Assembly (NCBI GenBank): GCA_017882305.1
Contig: JADGPU010000027.1
Span: 1-35,386, forward strand
Source of the DNA: Bacteroidales bacterium
GTDB lineage: Bacteria; Bacteroidota; Bacteroidia; Bacteroidales; VadinHA17
DNA: 35,386 bases
Direction: 5' to 3'
The position numbers were made by a program, and so were the translations under genes. The notes under the pieces are model-generated. The model was not told the DNA's origin. It saw nothing but the letters and a program-made list of their open reading frames with translations, and did not search any database. Each line of letters starts with the position of its first letter. Within the stretch, counting starts at the first letter, position 1. Positions 17,798-26,456 of this stretch are shown here, in pieces.

Positions 17798-20218
17798 CTA
17801 CTCATATTTGAGTGACTGGGCGGGATTAACTCTTGCTGCTCTCATTATCCGATAGCTGATAGTCAGTATTGCGACACCCAGAGCGATGCTTAACCCGGCA
17901 ATAAAACTGAAAACTCCAAGGTTAATTCTATAATAGAAGTTCTCCAGCCATTTACTGGCGATATAGTAAATTAATGGCCAGGCAATCAGAGCTGAAATTG
18001 AAACCAGGATAATCACCTCCCGTGATATTACGATATAAATACCTGTGATTGAAGAGCCCATAGCTTTTCTGACTCCAATCTCTTTAGTACGTTGTTCGAC
18101 TGTAAATGATGTAAGTCCGAAAAGACCAAGAGCGGCTATAAAGATTGCAAGGATTGAAAAGATCACTGCCATCTGGGCATTCTGCTTTTCCTGAATATAC
18201 ATTTTTTCGAAATCCTCATCGACAAAGTAATATTGTAATGGATTATCTGGTACAAACTCTTTCCATTTGTTTTCAATGTCTTTAATGGTTTTAGAAAAAG
18301 CCTGGGCAGATAACTTTATTGTCAAATATTCCCCCATCATTTCATCAGTTTTGAAACAGAGGATATATGGTCCTATCTTATTTCTCATCGATTCAAAACA
18401 GAAATCCTTAACAACTCCGATAACAGGTATGTAAGTTTTGGTTTTTGATTCGCGTGGAGCCATGAATCTTGCCTTTGCAACGTCACTTATTCCAAATTCC
18501 TTTATAGCACTTTCATTGATCAGACAAGCTTGTTGATCGGTACTAAATGATTCATTAAAAGGTCTTCCTGATACAATTGTTATACCATAAGTTTCAAGGT
18601 AGTTTTTATCGACCCAGTTAGTCTGCATCAGGAAGGTTTCGTCTTTCCTGCCTTCCATCGTATAACTGAACTTATTATTGTTATGACCCGGGACGCCAGT
18701 AGAGCTGGCAATATTAATTACACCCGATATTGCTTTTACAGCATCTCTGAATGATGGGACTTTTGTTCCCAGCGCTCCTGCCCTGTTTATGACAATTAAT
18801 TGCTCCTTATTAAATCCTACATCTTTGTTCAGCATATATTTTATCTGCCTGTACATTACCAGTGTACCAATAATCAAAAGAATTGAAACAGCAAACTGAA
18901 AAACAACCAGTATTCTCCTCAGCCCACCGTTTTGTCCGGCATTTTTCATTTTTCCCTTCAGTATCTCATAAGGACTGAAGGAAGATAGAAAGAAGGCAGG
19001 ATAGCTTCCGGCAAGTAAACATACAAATAGACAGAGAAGAATGAGAAGTGGAATAGTGTACCAGTTGGTAAAGATGTTAAGTAACAGCTTTGCACCCAAC
19101 AGATTATTAAAATACGGAAGGGTTATTTTGATAAATACCAGGGCAATTATCAAAGAAATAAATGAGAGAATAAAAGACTCTGAGAGGAATTGCATTATTA
19201 GCATACCTTTTGTAGAACCGCCTATCTTTTTAATTGCAACTTCTTTCACCCTTCTGGAAGCCTGGGCCGTTGACATATTCATAAAATTAATTGCAGCTAT
19301 TAAAATAATAAGTACAGCTATACTCCCGAATATCTTCAGATATTTTGGATCACTTGCTTCTTTAAACTCCTGTTGGATTGAAGGATCAAGGTGGATATCA
19401 TTAAGACTCTGCAGATAGTACCTGTATTTGTTTCCCTGTGCGGCGAAATCACTTAGGGATATTCCCATAAATCGCTGGACTTCCGGTCCTACATACTTAA
19501 TTAACAATTCAGGAAATTTTTCATTCACAGTGATATAACTTGAATTTGGTTTTAATAGCAGGTAGGTACTTAAATTGTTATAGATCCATATCTGATTACC
19601 TGATTTAGGGTCGGTCATAAATGAAGTGAGGATGTTAGCCTTAAAATGAGAATTATCAGGGATATCTGCCATAACTCCGGCAATTATATATCTAACAGTG
19701 TCACTCCCTATTTTAAGCGTTTTATCAATCGGATTTTCATCACCGAATATTCTTTTTGCATATGATGCAGATAATACTGCCTTATGGGGAGCATTCAAAA
19801 GGTTTTTGGGATCTCCCTTTAATACAGATATTGAAAAGAAATTAAAAAAGGATGAATCCGCTTCAACCCAATGTTCTTCAGTAAAAGCCTTATTATCATA
19901 CTCAACAACTGTAGGTCCGCCTTTAGTCATTCTCAGGAAATCCTCAACTTCAGGAAATTCTCTGACCAAAGTAGGTCCTATAATGGATGAGGCTGAGGCA
20001 AGAGTAACTTCCTGACCTCCTATTTTGCCATTAAGAATCAGTCTGAATATTCTGTCTTTTTTAGTATTGAACTGATCATAACTTAATTCATTGATTACAA
20101 ATAGAGCAATGAGAAGGCTGCAGCCAATTCCTATAGAAAGGCCAAAAATATTTATAAGGATATAGGTACGTTGTCTTTTAAAAGACCTTAAACTATGCTT
20201 AATCAGGTTTTTGAACAT
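17798..20218 (-). CDS. FtsX/MacB-type permease, tandem copy D2
   Basis: Permease of 806 residues with the same topology as D1. Its final 131 residues differ from D3 at only 9 positions by my reading, including the shared segment NLGVFSF and the ending ARVNPAQSLKYE. By contrast, residues 57-117 of the first extracytoplasmic domain differ from D3 at 18 of 61. Loops are SRRVKEVAIKKIGGSTK in the first module (Ala for the usual Gly in 'EVGIKK') and VEQRTKEIGVRKAMGSS in the second. The start MFKNLIKHSLRSFKRQR is shared with the other copies. It is preceded by a 54-bp spacer without a recognisable promoter, so it is presumably read through from D3. Confidence 0.9.
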   Translation of the reverse strand: MFKNLIKHSLRSFKRQRTYILINIFGLSIGIGCSLLIALFVINELSYDQFNTKKDRIFRLILNGKIGGQEVTLASASSIIGPTLVREFPEVEDFLRMTKGGPTVVEYDNKAFTEEHWVEADSSFFNFFSISVLKGDPKNLLNAPHKAVLSASYAKRIFGDENPIDKTLKIGSDTVRYIIAGVMADIPDNSHFKANILTSFMTDPKSGNQIWIYNNLSTYLLLKPNSSYITVNEKFPELLIKYVGPEVQRFMGISLSDFAAQGNKYRYYLQSLNDIHLDPSIQQEFKEASDPKYLKIFGSIAVLIILIAAINFMNMSTAQASRRVKEVAIKKIGGSTKGMLIMQFLSESFILSFISLIIALVFIKITLPYFNNLLGAKLLLNIFTNWYTIPLLILLCLFVCLLAGSYPAFFLSSFSPYEILKGKMKNAGQNGGLRRILVVFQFAVSILLIIGTLVMYRQIKYMLNKDVGFNKEQLIVINRAGALGTKVPSFRDAVKAISGVINIASSTGVPGHNNNKFSYTMEGRKDETFLMQTNWVDKNYLETYGITIVSGRPFNESFSTDQQACLINESAIKEFGISDVAKARFMAPRESKTKTYIPVIGVVKDFCFESMRNKIGPYILCFKTDEMMGEYLTIKLSAQAFSKTIKDIENKWKEFVPDNPLQYYFVDEDFEKMYIQEKQNAQMAVIFSILAIFIAALGLFGLTSFTVEQRTKEIGVRKAMGSSITGIYIVISREVIILVSISALIAWPLIYYIASKWLENFYYRINLGVFSFIAGLSIALGVAILTISYRIMRAARVNPAQSLKYE

Positions 20219-20272
20219 AATAATGATGTATAAGGGTAATTTACTTACTCTCTTGTTGGATCCTAAAGTCTC

Positions 20273-22693
20273 CTACTCATATTTGAGTGATTGTGCAGGG
20301 TTTACTCTGGCTGCGCTTAAAATCCGGTAACTGATTGTAAGAATAGCAATACCAAGCGCAATAGCAAGTCCGGCTACAAAACTAAACACACCAAGGTTTA
20401 TTTTATAGTAGAAATTCTCCAGCCATTTACTGGCAATATAATAGATTAATGGCCAGGCAATTATTGCTGAAATTGATACAAGGATTATGACTTCTCTTGA
20501 TATAACAAAATAAATTCCGGGAATTGAAGAACCCATTGCCTTTCTTACTCCTATCTCCTTGGTTCGTTGTTCTACGGTAAATGATGTAAGTCCGAAAAGA
20601 CCAAGAGCCGCAATAAATATGGCAAGGATTGAGAAGATCACGGCCATCTGTGCATTCTGTTTTTCCTGAATGTACATCCGTTCAAAATCCGCATCAACAA
20701 AGTAATACTGAAGAGGATTATTTTCAGTGTATTCTTTCCATTTGTTTTCAATTTCAGCTATAGTTTTTGCATAATTCTGTGCCGATAACTTTACTGATAG
20801 ATATCCCCCTATCATCTGGTCCTTTTTCATGTTGAATATATATGGACCGATTGGATTACGGAGAGATACGAAATTGAAATTCTTTACGACTCCGATCACT
20901 TGCAGATATTTTGCATTACTTGAATCTCCCGGGGTTATAAATCTTGTCTTTTCAATATCTTTTATCGCAAAGTTCTTAATTGCTGTTTCGTTTACCAGGC
21001 ATGCTCCCTGATCAGTTGAATGTGATTTGTCAAATGGCCTTCCTGACTCAATAGTCATCCCATAGGTTGCAATATAATCTTCATCGACAAAGTTGGTTTG
21101 CATCAGGAAAGTTTCGTCTTTTCTTCCTTCCATCATATAACCACTATTACTGTTTTCCCTTCCCGGGACAGCAGTGGAAGATGCAATATTTATAACCCCG
21201 GAGATTCCCTTGACAGCTTCTTTAAAAGACTTCATTCTTGTTCCCAGAGCTTCCGTCCTGTTTATAACAATTAATTGCTCTTTATTGAATCCGACATCTT
21301 TATTGAGCATATATTTTATCTGCCTGTACATAACCATTGTACAAACAATCAACAAAATGGAAACTGCAAATTGAAAAACAACCAGCACCCTTCTGAGCCT
21401 TCCGTTTTTCATACTGTTTTTTACGCTTCCTTTTAGCACTTCATAAGGATTAAAAGAGGAAAGGAAGAAAGCCGGATAGACTCCTGACAGAAAACCGACA
21501 ACAACTGAGAAAAGAATCATTACAGGAATGGTATACCAGTTTTTCAAAAGATTTAATTTCAATGTTGCACCCAAAAGATTATTGAAATAGGGAAGAGTCA
21601 CTTTGATTATAAGTAAAGCAATTAACAGTGAGATAAATGAAAGTATAAATGATTCTGAAAGGAACTGAGTTATAAGCATCTCTCTTGAAGAGCCACCAAT
21701 CTTTTTAATGCCTACTTCTTTGGCTCTTCTGGCAGACTGGGCAGTTGAAAGATTCATGAAATTAATAGCCGCAATTAAAATAATTAGTATTGCAATACTG
21801 CCGAATATTTTCAGATATTTCGGATCGCTGGGCTGCTTAAACTGTTGTTGGATCAACGGATCGAGATGAATGTCAGTTAGATTCTGGCAATAAAACCTGT
21901 ATTTGTTTCCCTGGGCAGCGAAATCAGCAATCGATATCCCCATAAATCGCTGGATTTCCGGTCCAACATATTTAATTAATAACTCGGGAATCTTTTGATC
22001 TACAGTTGTATAGCTTGATTTTGGTTTTAATAACAGATAAGTACTTAGACTGTTGTTTAGCCATATTGGGCTCTTTGACAAAGGGTTAGTCATAAATGAG
22101 GAGATGATATTGGCTTCAAAATGCGAATTTTCCGGTACGTTGGCCATTACTCCTGAAACAGTATATCGTGCTGAGTCGGATCCAATCTTAAGAGGTTTGT
22201 CAATCGGGTTTTCATTGCCAAATATTTTTTTTGCCATCGATTCCGATAAAACAACTTTCCGTGGAGCATTAAGAAGATTTTTTGGATCACCTTTAATTAC
22301 AGGAATTGAAAAAAAATTGAAAAAGGAAGAATCCGCCTCAATCATATGCTCCTCAGTAAAGGTCTGGTTATTGTATTCAACTATTGTGGGTCCTCTTCCG
22401 GTCATTCTGAGATAATCCTCAACTTCCGGAAATTCCTTTGCCATCGTAGGGCCCATAGCCGATGAGGTATAGGCTGCAGTTAGCTCCTGACCTCCTATTT
22501 TCCCATTGAGTATCAATCTGACAATCCGGTCCTTCTTTACATTAAACTTATCATAACTGGCTTCATTTATTACAAAGATTGCAATAAGAAGGCTGCAGGC
22601 AATTCCGATTGAGAGGCCAAGAACATTGATAATGATATACGCACGTTGTCTTTTAAAAGATCTTATACTGTGCTTGATAAGGTTATTGAACAT
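20273..22693 (-). CDS. FtsX/MacB-type permease, tandem copy D3
   Basis: Permease of 806 residues with the same topology as D1. The first module loop is ARRAKEVGIKKIGGSSR and the second VEQRTKEIGVRKAMGSS, ending NPAQSLKYE. It is nearest to D2 in the last 131 residues. The first extracytoplasmic domain is distinct: KIGGQELTAAYTSSAMGPT, against QEVTLASASSIIGPT in D2. The 55-bp spacer before its start (22694-22748) contains TGGCAC, but no -12 element follows at sigma-54 spacing. Transcription probably comes from upstream. All membrane segments and loops appear intact, with no frameshift or missing segment, so it is likely functional. Confidence 0.9.
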   Translation of the reverse strand: MFNNLIKHSIRSFKRQRAYIIINVLGLSIGIACSLLIAIFVINEASYDKFNVKKDRIVRLILNGKIGGQELTAAYTSSAMGPTMAKEFPEVEDYLRMTGRGPTIVEYNNQTFTEEHMIEADSSFFNFFSIPVIKGDPKNLLNAPRKVVLSESMAKKIFGNENPIDKPLKIGSDSARYTVSGVMANVPENSHFEANIISSFMTNPLSKSPIWLNNSLSTYLLLKPKSSYTTVDQKIPELLIKYVGPEIQRFMGISIADFAAQGNKYRFYCQNLTDIHLDPLIQQQFKQPSDPKYLKIFGSIAILIILIAAINFMNLSTAQSARRAKEVGIKKIGGSSREMLITQFLSESFILSFISLLIALLIIKVTLPYFNNLLGATLKLNLLKNWYTIPVMILFSVVVGFLSGVYPAFFLSSFNPYEVLKGSVKNSMKNGRLRRVLVVFQFAVSILLIVCTMVMYRQIKYMLNKDVGFNKEQLIVINRTEALGTRMKSFKEAVKGISGVINIASSTAVPGRENSNSGYMMEGRKDETFLMQTNFVDEDYIATYGMTIESGRPFDKSHSTDQGACLVNETAIKNFAIKDIEKTRFITPGDSSNAKYLQVIGVVKNFNFVSLRNPIGPYIFNMKKDQMIGGYLSVKLSAQNYAKTIAEIENKWKEYTENNPLQYYFVDADFERMYIQEKQNAQMAVIFSILAIFIAALGLFGLTSFTVEQRTKEIGVRKAMGSSIPGIYFVISREVIILVSISAIIAWPLIYYIASKWLENFYYKINLGVFSFVAGLAIALGIAILTISYRILSAARVNPAQSLKYE

Positions 22694-22748
22694 GATAATT
22701 GTATATATAACGGAAATTTGAAATCAATTTATTCAGTGCCATCTTTTC

Positions 22749-25169
22749 CTACTCATATTTGAGTGACTGCGCGGGATTTACACTCGCTGCTTTAAGGATA
22801 CGATAACTTATTGTAAGAATTGCAATTCCGAGGGCAATAGTCAGTCCTGCAATAAAGCTGGAAGCGCTGATTGATATCCTGTAATAGAAGTTTTCCAACC
22901 ACTTTCCTGCAGCATAGTAAATTATTGGCCAAGCGATTAGGGCCGATATTGATACAAGAATTATTACCTCTTTTGAAATCTCAGCATAAATGCCTGGAAT
23001 AGTAGAACCCATTGCTTTTCTGATCCCAATTTCTTTTGTCCGTTGTTCTACAGTAAATGATGTGAGTCCATAGAGTCCAAGAGCTGCTATGAAGATTGCA
23101 AGAATAGAAAAGATTACAGCCATCTGGGCATTCTGTTTCTCTTGCTTATACATAAGTTCAAAATCCGCATCAACAAAATAATACTGCAACGGGTTATTTG
23201 ATACGAACTCTTTCCACTTATCTTCAATAGCACCTATAGTTTTAGAATAATTCTGACCTGATAATCTTACAGTTATATATCCCCATAGCATTTTATCATT
23301 CTGAAATTTAAGTATATATGGACCAATCGGGTTACGCAGTGATTCATAATTAAAGTTCTTCACAACACCTATAACAGGTAAATAATTTATTTTCCCTGAA
23401 TCACGAGGTTCCATGAATCTGGTCTTTTCAATATCAGTAATCTTAAAATCCTTACGGGCACTTTCATTAATAATACAGGCATCCTTATCAGAGGCAAATG
23501 ACTCATTAAAGGATCTTCCGGAAACTAGGGTCATACCGTATGTTGCCAGAAAATCATAATCTACCCAGCTGGTCGCCATCAGAAAAGTCTCATCTTTTCT
23601 TCCCTCCATCATATATCCGTTATTATTATTTGTACGACCTGGTATGGCAGTAGAGCTTGATATATTAACTACACCGGGTATGTTTTTCACAGTCTCTTTA
23701 AAGGACTTCATTTTTGTTCCAAGTGCTTCAGCCCTGTTAATGACTATTAATTGTTCCTTTTTGAATCCTACATCCTTGTTAAGCATGTATTTTATCTGTC
23801 TGTACATGATCATTGTACCCACAATAAGTAGAATAGAAACAGCAAACTGAAAAACAACCAGAATCCTTCTCAGTCTGCCATTTTGCATGCTGTTTTTTAC
23901 ACCACCCTTAAGTACTTCATAAGGATTAAAAGAAGAAAGAAAAAGGGCCGGATAACTCCCTGCCAGAAAACCAACAAAAAGTGAGAACATAATAAGTATA
24001 GGAATTGTGAACCAGGAGGAAAAAAGATTGAGCGCGAGATTTGCTCCCAAAAGATTGTTGAAATAAGGAAGTGATAGCTTAATAAATATTAAGGCAACTA
24101 TCAGAGCTATAAATGATAGAATAAACGATTCAGAAAGAAACTGACCTATGAGCATGCTTCTTGTTGAACCCCCGACTTTTTTTATACCTACCTCTTTTGC
24201 CCTTCTGGACGCCTGGGCAGTTGATAGATTCATAAAATTAATTGCTGCCATTAAAACAATAAGGATAGCAATACTACCAAATATTTTAAGGTATTTAGGA
24301 TCAACTGAGGCTTTAAAATCCTGCTGAACAGAAGTATCAAGATGAATATCGCTGAGATTCTGCAGGTAAAATCTGTATTTGTTACCCTGAGCTATAAAAT
24401 CGTTAAGTGAAATGCCTGTATATTGCTGGATTTCCGGACCAACGTATTTTAACAGTAGATCAGGATATTTCGCGTCGACGGTTTTATAGGATGAATTTGG
24501 TCTTAACAGAAAATAGGTACTGAAGCTGTTATTCATCCACTTAGGTTCTTTGGACCTGGGATTGGTTATAAATGAGGATAAAACATTTGCTTCAAAATGC
24601 GAATTTTGAGGTACATCAGCCATAACACCTGTTACTATATATCTCAAGGTATCAGATCCTATCTTGATGGGTTTATCAATCGGGTTCTCACTGCCAAATA
24701 TTTTTTTTGCGGTTGATTCTGACAAAACAACCTTTCGGGGAGCGTTAAGCAGATTTTTCGGATCACCTTTTAGAACTTCTATCGAAAAGAAATTAAAGAA
24801 AGATGAATCGGCTTCAACTATATGATCTTCAGTAAAGGTTTGGTTATTATACTCAATAACTGTAGGACCCATTCCGTTCATTCTAAGAAAATCTTCAATT
24901 TCCGGAAATTCTTTTACCATTGTAGGTCCCATAATTGCAGGGGAAGTTGCTCCCGTAATTTCCTGTCCGCCGATTTTACCATTAAGAATCGTTCTGAAAA
25001 TCCGGTCTTTTTTTACATTAAATTGATCATAGCTTGCCTCATTTATTATATAAAGTGCAATCAGAAGGCTGCAAGCAATACCAATTGACAAACCCAGTAT
25101 ATTAATTATAATATATGCACGCTGTCTTTTAAAAGATCTTATACTATGCTTTATTAGGTTTTTGAACAT
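22749..25169 (-). CDS. FtsX/MacB-type permease, tandem copy D4
   Basis: Permease of 806 residues, first gene of the tandem array in transcription order. Topology as D1. Loops are SRRAKEVGIKKVGGSTR, identical to D1, and VEQRTKEIGIRKAMGST. The ending AASVNPAQSLKYE resembles D1, and a 41-nt stretch near the 3' end is identical to D1 while D2 and D3 differ there, suggesting gene conversion. It lies 127 bp downstream of the broken permease E. That gap is AT-rich and may carry the array promoter, but no -24/-12 or convincing TAnnTTTG site was found. The start MFKNLIKHSIRSFKRQR is conserved among the copies. Confidence 0.9.
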   Translation of the reverse strand: MFKNLIKHSIRSFKRQRAYIIINILGLSIGIACSLLIALYIINEASYDQFNVKKDRIFRTILNGKIGGQEITGATSPAIMGPTMVKEFPEIEDFLRMNGMGPTVIEYNNQTFTEDHIVEADSSFFNFFSIEVLKGDPKNLLNAPRKVVLSESTAKKIFGSENPIDKPIKIGSDTLRYIVTGVMADVPQNSHFEANVLSSFITNPRSKEPKWMNNSFSTYFLLRPNSSYKTVDAKYPDLLLKYVGPEIQQYTGISLNDFIAQGNKYRFYLQNLSDIHLDTSVQQDFKASVDPKYLKIFGSIAILIVLMAAINFMNLSTAQASRRAKEVGIKKVGGSTRSMLIGQFLSESFILSFIALIVALIFIKLSLPYFNNLLGANLALNLFSSWFTIPILIMFSLFVGFLAGSYPALFLSSFNPYEVLKGGVKNSMQNGRLRRILVVFQFAVSILLIVGTMIMYRQIKYMLNKDVGFKKEQLIVINRAEALGTKMKSFKETVKNIPGVVNISSSTAIPGRTNNNNGYMMEGRKDETFLMATSWVDYDFLATYGMTLVSGRSFNESFASDKDACIINESARKDFKITDIEKTRFMEPRDSGKINYLPVIGVVKNFNYESLRNPIGPYILKFQNDKMLWGYITVRLSGQNYSKTIGAIEDKWKEFVSNNPLQYYFVDADFELMYKQEKQNAQMAVIFSILAIFIAALGLYGLTSFTVEQRTKEIGIRKAMGSTIPGIYAEISKEVIILVSISALIAWPIIYYAAGKWLENFYYRISISASSFIAGLTIALGIAILTISYRILKAASVNPAQSLKYE

Positions 25170-25296
25170 AATCGAATTGTATAAAAGATTAATTAATAGG
25201 TTATTAAACTGTTAAAAAAACCTTCAGTTCTGATATTATCCAGCTCTTCTTTTAGAAAAGACGTACAAAATATTGTTAAGTTGCAGCTGAGCCGGA

Positions 25297-26372
25297 TTAT
25301 TCCACTTTAAGAGCTTCAGCCGGGTTAATACCGGTTGCTTTATATGCCTGGTAACTAATTGTCACCATTGCAATTACAATCGCTCCTACTGCTATCGCAG
25401 CAAACACAAAGAAACTTATATCTATCCTGTAAGCAAACTGTTTCAGCAAGTTTTTGACAATGACCCAGCCAAGAGGAATTGCTATTATAATTGAAATAAG
25501 TACAGGTAAAAGAAATTCCCGGGCCAGCGTATATATGACTGTAATTGAATCCGCTCCCATAACTTTTCTGATACCGATTTCATTAGTCCGCCGTTCAGCT
25601 GAATAGGATGACAAACCATATAGTCCAAGGCAAGCAATAATTATCGCCAGAATAGTAAAATATTTCAAAAGCCCCGTAATACGAACCTGAGCCTTGAATA
25701 AGTTATCGTAATCCTGGTCAATGAATGTATATTCGAGAGGAAAATCCGGAACAACCGCTTTCCAGACTTTTTCGGCTGCTTTAAGCGATTCAGGAACACT
25801 ACCGGGGGTTAACCTTATAAGGATACATCGCAGATAGTTGATTGGGGCCAGGGCAAATGCCATTGGTTCAATGGCCTGGTCAGCACCTTTAAAATGGAAG
25901 TTTTTAAGAACTCCTACGATAACGCCATTAAGCCCCATAAATCTGAAGTTCTTGCCGACAGGGTCTCCTATGCTCAAAGGAAAAGTAAAAATTTTAAGAA
26001 GCTCCGAATCTACTGCTGCAATACTGGATTCAAAGAAAACCTTATCCTCATATTTGAATAAAACACGTTGAAGCCATAAATTTATCCTGACCTGATCTTC
26101 TATTTCCGGGATCTTTTCTTTCCACACTGGTCCGCTGGGGACCGGAGTCACCGTTACATGATAACGTGCATCGGAATAGAACTGATCCTCTTCGACACGA
26201 TAGATTTTTTTGCATTCAAATTGAATTTTTCGAAACTGAATTCATCCTGAACCCATAAGAGTATCAGTAAGGAAGCAGCCAGCCCTACTGCAAGACCGGT
26301 CACATTTATAAACGTAAAACCTTTTTGTCTGGCAATATTCCGGACAGTTATACGAAAGAAGTTTTTAATCAT
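25297..26372 (-). pseudogene. broken FtsX/MacB-type permease (E): internal deletion plus frameshift
   Basis: Remnant of an 800-residue permease. The ATG at 26372 starts a normal N-terminus (MIKNFFRITVRNIARQKGF, then helix 1). The frame breaks in a homopolymer at 26205-26211 (seven A on the coding strand). Adding one A restores IYRVEEDQFYSDARYHVTVT and joins the downstream frame. The sequence then runs to FTFPLSIGDP and jumps to VGKNFRFMGLNGVIVGVLKN, which in the paralogues lies in the second extracytoplasmic domain. By comparison with D1 about 455 residues (roughly 137-590) are missing. The deletion ends at a GDP/GDPxGK motif present in both halves of such proteins, near 25960-25968. The C-terminal bundle with RTNEIGIRKVMGADS and the ending NPAEALKVE is intact. 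The single-base shift could be an assembly error; the deletion is harder to explain that way. Confidence 0.88.
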
Positions 26373-26377
26373 GGCTA

Positions 26378-26435
26378 AAAAAGTTATATGCAACTAAAAG
26401 AAGAATTTCGTTTTTTTTGTTGCACATAACTTTTT
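26378..26435. repeat. 17-bp inverted repeat between the GH3 gene and permease E
   Basis: AAAAAGTTATATGCAAC (26378-26394) and GTTGCACATAACTTTTT (26419-26435) are inverted with one mismatch, which becomes a G-U pair in RNA. They enclose a 24-nt spacer containing an 8-T run. On the minus strand the hairpin follows the GH3 stop by 21 nt and ends in a T run 5 nt before the ATG of permease E. It could terminate the GH3 transcript or mask the start of permease E. A protein-binding site or element end is an alternative. Confidence 0.55.
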
Positions 26436-26456
26436 AACCAACATTTAAAGTCGTTT

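Larger units (their letters stand above)
15323..25169 (-). repeat. tandem array of four diverged permease genes, period 2475-2476 bp
   Basis: Four consecutive genes are each exactly 806 codons and are separated by 54, 54 and 55 bp. Stop-side coordinates are 15323, 17798, 20273 and 22749. The copies align without length change over their full length, and the spacers begin alike after each start codon (A/G-ATAAT). This is a tandem gene amplification that has since diverged by point substitution. Order along transcription is D4, D3, D2, D1. Confidence 0.93.

Noticed and set aside
22719-22741. TGGCAC in the spacer between D4 and D3, possible internal sigma-54 promoter
   Set aside because: The only TTG downstream is three bases too far for -24/-12 spacing, and no counterpart occurs in the other spacers.
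15323-25169. Tandem array as an assembly artefact
   Set aside because: The four copies differ at many nucleotides and residues throughout, so they are not duplicated contigs of one sequence.
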